This document shows positions 59,025-64,000 of a stretch of 64,000 bases of DNA, in pieces (the first letter of the stretch is position 1; every line of letters begins with the position of its first letter). A model generated the notes under the pieces. It was given only the letters and a program-made list of their open reading frames with translations, was not told the DNA's origin and searched no databases. Origin of the DNA: Streptomyces sp. NRRL S-37 (GTDB lineage: Bacteria > Actinomycetota > Actinomycetes > Streptomycetales > Streptomycetaceae); NCBI RefSeq assembly GCF_000721605.1, contig NZ_JOIZ01000016.1, positions 124,001 through 188,000 on the forward strand, read 5' to 3'. A program made the translations under genes and the position numbers.

Positions 59025-62000
59025 ATGCACCAGGAAATCGCCGACGAGGACCGGTTCGAGATGCCCGCCGCCTGGCTGCGGGCCCTGCCCGTGCTCCGGG
59101 CCGACGTGAAGCCGGCCGGGGACGCGGTGGAGAAGGCCGCTCGCCACTACGCGCAGGAGGCGGCCTGGTTCGAGGAGATGTTCTCCTCCTCCGGCAGCGA
59201 CCCGGAGCTGGTGAAGGAGGGCCGGGCCCACCGGGCGGGCAGTCCCTCTCCGCTCGGAGCCGCCGTGGAGATCGCCGTCGGCTGGCACCACGCGATGGTG
59301 GACGTGCTCGTCGACGCCTGCGTGACCGAACACGGCCTGCCGTTCACCGCTCGTGCCGTCGTGGAGCTGGGATGCGTCAACCCCCATTACAAGCAGGCAG
59401 GTTCCCGGCGGTACGACGCGGCGCTGCGGAGAACGGCCGATTACCGGGCCTACCACGTGTGGGAGACCGCCGCCCGTGTCCGGGACCTGCTCGCGGCGGC
59501 CGACGAGGAGACCCGACGGCGGGCCGTCGAGGCCCTCGCCGGCCTCCGGGACAGCGCCGAGCGCCGCATCGTGGTCTCCTACCTGGTACCCGAGGAGCAT
59601 GCCTGGGTCGACGAGTGCTGCGACGGCCCGATACCGAACGACTCCGCCCTGCGGCGCATGCTCCTTCTCTCCCTGTACCGGCCGGAGCAGATCGCCCGCA
59701 TCGGCCAAGGAGCACGACTCGGCTGGAACGGCTGGAACCTCCGACTGCTCGCCACCCTCGCGAACCGGCTCGGTCCCGTCGTCGGGTACCTGCTGGAGGA
59801 CGCGTTCGACGGAGCCTACGGATCCGACGGACACCGGGCCGTCGCGGGCTGGGCCGCCGAACTGCCCACCGACGACGCCTTCCGCCTGCTGCTGGAGAAG
59901 GGCGGCGACCGCAATGTCCGCCCCGCCCTGCTCGACGCCATGAACCGCTACCCTCGGCGGGCCCTGCGGCTGCTCTCCGCCGCCGCGGCGGGCGACAGCG
60001 AACAGGCCTCCCTCTCCCGGATGTTGCTGCCCCTGCACGTGGCGACCCACCCGGAGCTCACGAAGGAGACGTTGCCCACCCTGCCCGAGGCGTCCGCAGC
60101 CGTCGTCGCCCCACTGCTGGGGCGAGGCGAACGGGACGCGGAAGCGCCTGCGGAGGCGCTCCCCGCCCTGCTGGTCGCCCCGCCGTGGACCCGGAAGCGC
60201 ACCAGCCGCAAGGCCCGCGTGGCCCGCGACGTCCCCGGGGCGCCGCAGGCCGAGGTGGCCTGGAAGCCCGGGGAACAGGAGGACTGGGCGGCCACCGCCG
60301 TCGCCGAAACCCCCTGGTGGCGCGAGTACGACTGGTCCCGCGAGATCCAGCAGATGCAGCAGGGGACGTGGCGGGGCAACATCCACGCCGCCCGCCTCTT
60401 CGTCACCGGCCCCGAGGACGTCGTACGCCCACTGCTCGACGCCTTCGCCCCCGAGCGCGTCTGGGACACCGAGAGCCACCTCAGGCCCGTCGCCGCCCGC
60501 CACGGCCTGCACGCCCTGCCGATGCTGAGCCGGCTCGCCGCCCGCCACCCGGCCACCGCCGGCGGCCTGCTGCTGCCCTACCGCAGCGTCGAGGTGGCCC
60601 GGCAGATGGCCGAGTGGCTGGTGCGCCGCCAGTCGCTGAGGCCCACGGTTCTCGCCTGGCTCCGCCGCCACGGCCGGGCCGCGGCAGCCTTCCTCGTGCC
60701 CGACGCCGTCGGCCCGACGGGCACGTCCCGCACCCACGCCGAACACGCCCTGCGGCAACTCGCCGCGGAGGTGGGCGCCGAGGCCGTGCGGGAGAGCACC
60801 GCCGGCTGCGGCGCCGAGGCCGAGGAGATCGTCGCCGACCTCCTCGCCGGCGATCCGCTGGAGGCCGCCCTCCCGGCGAGGATGCCGTCCCCCTGCACCT
60901 GGGCCGACCCCGCCCTGTTCCCGCAGATCCGGCTCACCGGCGGCCGCGGCGCCCTGCCCGCCGACGCCGTCCGCCACGTGACGACCATGCTGCAGATCTC
61001 CAAGCCCGGTGACGTCTACCCCGGCCTCGCCACCGTCACCGAGCACTGCGACGCCGGCTCCCTCGCCGAGTTCGCCTGGGCCCTCTTCGAGACGTGGCGG
61101 TTCCACGGCATGCCGGCCAAGGACAGCTGGGTCCTCCACGCCCTCGGCCTCCTCGGGGACGACGAGACCGTCCGCCGTCTCACCCCCCTCGTGCGTGCCT
61201 GGCCCGGTGAGAACGCCCACCACCGGGCCGTCGAGGGCCTCACCGTCCTCGCCGCGATCGGCACCGACACCGCCCTGCGCCATCTGCACGGCATCTCCCA
61301 GCGGGTGCCGTTCAAGGCCCTCAAGAAGCGGGCCCGGGAGAAGATCGACGAGGTCGCCGAAGGACTCGGCCTCACCACCGACCAGCTCGCCGACCGGCTG
61401 GTCCCCGACCTCGGCCTCGCCGACGACGGCAGCACCGTCATCGACTACGGCCCGCGCCGCTTCACCGTCACCTTCGACGAACAGCTCCGCCCCTGTGTCC
61501 GAGACGAGACCGGCAAGCTCCGCAAGGCCCTGCCGGCCCCGGGCGTCAAGGACGATCCGGAACTCGCCCCCGCCGAGCGCAAGCGGTTCGCCGCCCTCAA
61601 GAAGGAGGTCCGGACGATCGCCTCCGACCAGCTGCGCCGCCTGGAGGCCGCCATGGTCACCGGCCGTTCCTGGACCGCCGCCGAGTTCCGCGAACTGCTC
61701 GTCGCACACCCCCTTCTGCGCCACCTGGTGCGCCGCCTGGTCTGGCTCGGCGACGGCGACGGCGACGGCACGGTGACCGCGTTCCGTGTCGCCGAGGACC
61801 TCACCCTCGCCGACGTCCACGACGACGCATGGTCCCTCCCCGCCGACGCCACCGTGCGCCTCGCCCACCCCCTCCATCTGGGAGACGAACTCGAGGCCTG
61901 GGCCGACCTCTTCGCCGACTACGAGATCCTCCAGCCCTTCCCGCAGCTCGGGCGCCCCGTGCACGCCTTCACCGACACGGAGGCCACCGGCCACCGGCTG

Positions 62001-62330
62001 ACCCGCTTCGAGGGCGTCACCGTCCCCGTCGGCAAACTCCTCGGCCTCACCAAGCGCGGCTGGGAACGCGGCACGCCCGAGGACAACGGCGTGGAACGCT
62101 GGTTCTCCCGCCCGATCGCCCGCGACCGCCACCTCGTCATCGCCCTCGACGACGGCATCGCCGTCGGCATGGTCAACGAGTTTCCCGACCAGACCCTCGA
62201 GACCATATGGATCGACACCGCCCCCGGTGACTACTGGGGCAGCCGCACATACCCGCACCGCCTCGGCGAGATCGACCCCGTCATCGCCTCCGAGATTCTC
62301 GCCGACCTGACCGACATCACCGCCAAATGA
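59025..62330 (+). CDS. DUF4132 (MolR/YehI-like) protein
   Basis: 1101 residues, soluble. The long N-terminal and central part is helical and repeat-like, including VRDLLAAADEETRRRAVEAL, YHVWETAA and AARHGLHALPMLSRLAARHP, which suggests HEAT-type scaffolding. The DUF4132 domain lies near the C-terminus (VHAFTDTEATGHRLTRFEG, VPVGKLLGLTKRGWERG, then RPIARDRHLVIALDDGIAV). GGAGG lies nine bases before the ATG at 59025. The stop overlaps the ATG of the MoxR gene. The homologue in E. coli, yehI, sits beside yehL (AAA+), yehM, yehP (VWA) and yehQ (SWIM). Function is unknown. Confidence 0.88.
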   Translation: MHQEIADEDRFEMPAAWLRALPVLRADVKPAGDAVEKAARHYAQEAAWFEEMFSSSGSDPELVKEGRAHRAGSPSPLGAAVEIAVGWHHAMVDVLVDACVTEHGLPFTARAVVELGCVNPHYKQAGSRRYDAALRRTADYRAYHVWETAARVRDLLAAADEETRRRAVEALAGLRDSAERRIVVSYLVPEEHAWVDECCDGPIPNDSALRRMLLLSLYRPEQIARIGQGARLGWNGWNLRLLATLANRLGPVVGYLLEDAFDGAYGSDGHRAVAGWAAELPTDDAFRLLLEKGGDRNVRPALLDAMNRYPRRALRLLSAAAAGDSEQASLSRMLLPLHVATHPELTKETLPTLPEASAAVVAPLLGRGERDAEAPAEALPALLVAPPWTRKRTSRKARVARDVPGAPQAEVAWKPGEQEDWAATAVAETPWWREYDWSREIQQMQQGTWRGNIHAARLFVTGPEDVVRPLLDAFAPERVWDTESHLRPVAARHGLHALPMLSRLAARHPATAGGLLLPYRSVEVARQMAEWLVRRQSLRPTVLAWLRRHGRAAAAFLVPDAVGPTGTSRTHAEHALRQLAAEVGAEAVRESTAGCGAEAEEIVADLLAGDPLEAALPARMPSPCTWADPALFPQIRLTGGRGALPADAVRHVTTMLQISKPGDVYPGLATVTEHCDAGSLAEFAWALFETWRFHGMPAKDSWVLHALGLLGDDETVRRLTPLVRAWPGENAHHRAVEGLTVLAAIGTDTALRHLHGISQRVPFKALKKRAREKIDEVAEGLGLTTDQLADRLVPDLGLADDGSTVIDYGPRRFTVTFDEQLRPCVRDETGKLRKALPAPGVKDDPELAPAERKRFAALKKEVRTIASDQLRRLEAAMVTGRSWTAAEFRELLVAHPLLRHLVRRLVWLGDGDGDGTVTAFRVAEDLTLADVHDDAWSLPADATVRLAHPLHLGDELEAWADLFADYEILQPFPQLGRPVHAFTDTEATGHRLTRFEGVTVPVGKLLGLTKRGWERGTPEDNGVERWFSRPIARDRHLVIALDDGIAVGMVNEFPDQTLETIWIDTAPGDYWGSRTYPHRLGEIDPVIASEILADLTDITAK

Positions 62331-63436
62331 GCCCCGCCATGACCACAGTGAGCGACCCGCACCCGCCCCGCCTGCAGCGCCCGCCCGCGGAAGTGCGCCA
62401 CGCCGACGAACTCGCCGAGCTGCGTACCGGGGACACCGGCCCGCGGCCGCCCGGCTGGCAGCTCAGCCTCCGTGCCGCCCTCCGCTTCGTGATCGGAGAC
62501 CCCGACGCGGGCATCAGCCGCAAGTTCGTCGGCAGCCCCTCGCTCGTCGAACGGGCCCTGGTGACCCTGGCCACCAACCGGGGTCTGATGCTCGTCGGCG
62601 AACCCGGCACGGCCAAGTCGCTGCTCTCCGAGCTCATCGCGGCAGCCGTCAGCGGCACCTCCACGCTCACGGTGCAGGGCGGCGCGGCCACCACCGAGGA
62701 CCAGATCAAGTACTCCTGGAACTATGCCCTGCTGGTCTCCGAAGGCCCCTCCCGCCGCTCCCTGGTGCCCGCCCCCATGCTCCGCGGCATGGCCGAGGGA
62801 CGCATCGTCCGCTTCGAGGAGATCACCCGTTGCCCCCTCGAGGTCCAGGACTGCCTGCTCTCCCTGCTCTCCGAACGCGTCGTCGCCGTCCCCGAACTCG
62901 ACGGCGACGACGGCATGGTCTTCGCCCGCCAGGGCTTCAACGTCATTGCCACCGCCAACACCCGTGACCGTGGCGTCAATGAGATGAGCGCCGCGCTCAA
63001 ACGCCGTTTCAACTTCGAGACCGTCTTCCCGATACCCGACCTCGACACCGAACTCGCCCTCGTCGAAGCCGAGTCCACCGCCCTGCTCCGCGAGTCCGGA
63101 GTCGAGCGGGCACCCGACCGGGACGTCCTCGAGGTACTGGTCGGTACCTTCCGTGAACTGCGCGGCGCACCCGGCCAGGGCGACCGGCCCTCCGCGGTGA
63201 TGAGCACCGCCGAGGCCGTCTCCACGGCCCACGCCGTCGGCCTGCGCGGCTGGTTCCTGCGTGGCGAGGCCGGAAACGCCGCCGATATCGTCTCCTGCCT
63301 CGCCGGCACCGCCGCCAAGGACAGCCCCGAGGACCTCGCCCGCCTGCGCCGCTTCCTCGAACAGCAGGCCCGCCTGCGCCGAGGCCCCCAGTGGCAGGCC
63401 CTCCACGAGGCCCGGCACCTGCTGGACCAACGGTGA
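62327..63436 (+). CDS. MoxR-type AAA+ ATPase (YehL-like)
   Basis: 369 residues. Walker A is GEPGTAKS at 91-98, Walker B is RIVRFEEITR at 159-168, and sensor 1 is in NVIATANTRDRG. Between them lie GGAATTEDQIKYSWNYAL and EVQDCLLSLLSERVVAVPEL, typical of MoxR ATPases that remodel a VWA-domain partner and insert cofactors or unfold a target. ATGA joins it to DUF4132 and GTGA joins it to DUF5682, so the three proteins are made together. ATG 62339, four codons on, is an alternative start but would lose the overlap. Confidence 0.93.
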   Translation: MSPAMTTVSDPHPPRLQRPPAEVRHADELAELRTGDTGPRPPGWQLSLRAALRFVIGDPDAGISRKFVGSPSLVERALVTLATNRGLMLVGEPGTAKSLLSELIAAAVSGTSTLTVQGGAATTEDQIKYSWNYALLVSEGPSRRSLVPAPMLRGMAEGRIVRFEEITRCPLEVQDCLLSLLSERVVAVPELDGDDGMVFARQGFNVIATANTRDRGVNEMSAALKRRFNFETVFPIPDLDTELALVEAESTALLRESGVERAPDRDVLEVLVGTFRELRGAPGQGDRPSAVMSTAEAVSTAHAVGLRGWFLRGEAGNAADIVSCLAGTAAKDSPEDLARLRRFLEQQARLRRGPQWQALHEARHLLDQR

Positions 63437-64000
63437 GCACCGCCCGCGTCACCTTCCTGGGGGTGCGCCACCACTCACCGGCCTGCGCCGGCCTCGTCCG
63501 CCGCACGATCCGCGAACTGCGCCCGGCACACGTCCTGGTCGAGGGCCCCGCCGACATGAACGACCGGATCGGCGAACTGCTCCTCGGACACGAACTGCCC
63601 ATCGCCGTCTTCAGCCACTATCGCGACACCGAACGGGTCGCCACCTCCTGGACCCCGTTGTGCGCGTACTCCCCGGAATGGGTGGCACTCACCGAGGGCC
63701 GGACCGCGGGCGCCGAGGTCCGGTTCATCGACCTGCCCGCCTGGCACCGCGCCTTCACCGACCGCCCCGACGGCGCGGCCAACCGCTACGCCGACGCCGA
63801 GGCCCGCTACAGCCGCGCCACCGAACGGCTCCGCGCCCGTTACCGGGTCGACACCGTGGACGCCCTGTGGGACCGCGTCTTCGAGATCGCCGATCCGGAC
63901 GGCCTGCAGGACCGCCTGGACGCCTACTTCACCCTGGTGCGCGGCGACACCGAGGCCGACGACGGGGACCGCGCCCGCGAGCAGTACATGGCCTCCTGGG
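63433..64000 (+). CDS. DUF5682 protein (YehM-like), cut by the window end
   Basis: At least 189 residues, open at 64000. It begins at a GTG overlapping the MoxR stop and opens with ARVTFLGVRHHSPACAGLVR, the RHH-S/G-P motif that marks DUF5682. It continues with ELRPAHVLVEGPADMNDRIG, FIDLPAWHRAFTDRPDGAAN and RVDTVDALWDRVFEIADPDG. The rest, and any VWA or SWIM genes beyond, cannot be seen. Its role in the MoxR system is unknown; coupling argues for a direct partner. Confidence 0.88.
   Translation, partial: MSTARVTFLGVRHHSPACAGLVRRTIRELRPAHVLVEGPADMNDRIGELLLGHELPIAVFSHYRDTERVATSWTPLCAYSPEWVALTEGRTAGAEVRFIDLPAWHRAFTDRPDGAANRYADAEARYSRATERLRARYRVDTVDALWDRVFEIADPDGLQDRLDAYFTLVRGDTEADDGDRAREQYMASW

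Noticed and set aside
58962..62258. A 1098-codon open frame antisense to the DUF4132 gene
   Set aside because: The translation is Gly/Val/Glu-rich low complexity, the plus-strand frame has a ribosome binding site and couples to MoxR, and the antisense frame has neither.

Overview
The window is about 64 kb of very GC-rich DNA with dense codon-biased genes, GGAGG-type ribosome binding sites, many GTG starts and ATGA/GTGA stop-start overlaps. The gene content points to a Streptomyces chromosome: class I xylose isomerase with a ROK repressor, TTA codons, a roadblock protein, DUF5709, DUF6397-like and DUF4132 proteins, and recurrent Streptomyces-type intergenic elements. From memory, and not checked, the order recalls the S. 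coelicolor region carrying a third phosphofructokinase, an ATP-dependent DNA ligase, xylA/xylB and a type B L31.

1-8.7 kb: a minus-strand operon (PASTA lipoprotein, Ser/Thr kinase without PASTA, 58-residue membrane peptide), a CtaG-type oxidase assembly protein, a phosphofructokinase, and the MurT/GatD pair that amidates lipid II. A peptide deformylase runs divergently from murT. 8.7-20.3 kb: lipid and redox genes. These are a TetR/acyl-CoA dehydrogenase divergent pair with an operator-like cluster, a TenA-like protein, an aldehyde dehydrogenase, a NUDIX/ATP-ligase couple, a CPFC flavoprotein divergent from a cupin regulator, and a tightly coupled operon of a quinone oxidoreductase plus two unequal acyl-CoA dehydrogenases ending in a 16-bp terminator stem. 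20.3-26.6 kb: a secreted phosphodiesterase, small proteins, and the xylose locus (ROK repressor, xylB, xylA). A 15-copy degenerate 14-bp tandem repeat lies between repressor and xylB.

26.9-41.4 kb: a SWIM-finger/SNF2 pair, several small or uncharacterised proteins, a methyltransferase, a solitary roadblock protein, TesB thioesterase, a Ski2-like helicase, a YdjM-like membrane protein, and L31 type B behind DUF5709. 41.8-50.5 kb: transporters and envelope. A heterodimeric ABC exporter has one complete and one degenerate ATP site; a MarR regulator is divergent from a homomeric ABC exporter, which is followed by an MltG-like transglycosylase. A flavin monooxygenase and a YjbQ protein complete this part.

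50.5-59 kb is accessory. Two divergent SNF2-type helicases resemble pieces of a defence locus. The second appears cut short and is followed by an IS256 transposase relic (itself carrying an inserted palindrome) and an IS110-family element whose transposase lacks the first catalytic Asp. 59-64 kb opens a three-gene coupled operon, DUF4132, a MoxR-type AAA+ ATPase and DUF5682 (cut by the window end). It matches the E. coli yehI-yehL-yehM arrangement and is a candidate MoxR/VWA-type system of unknown function.
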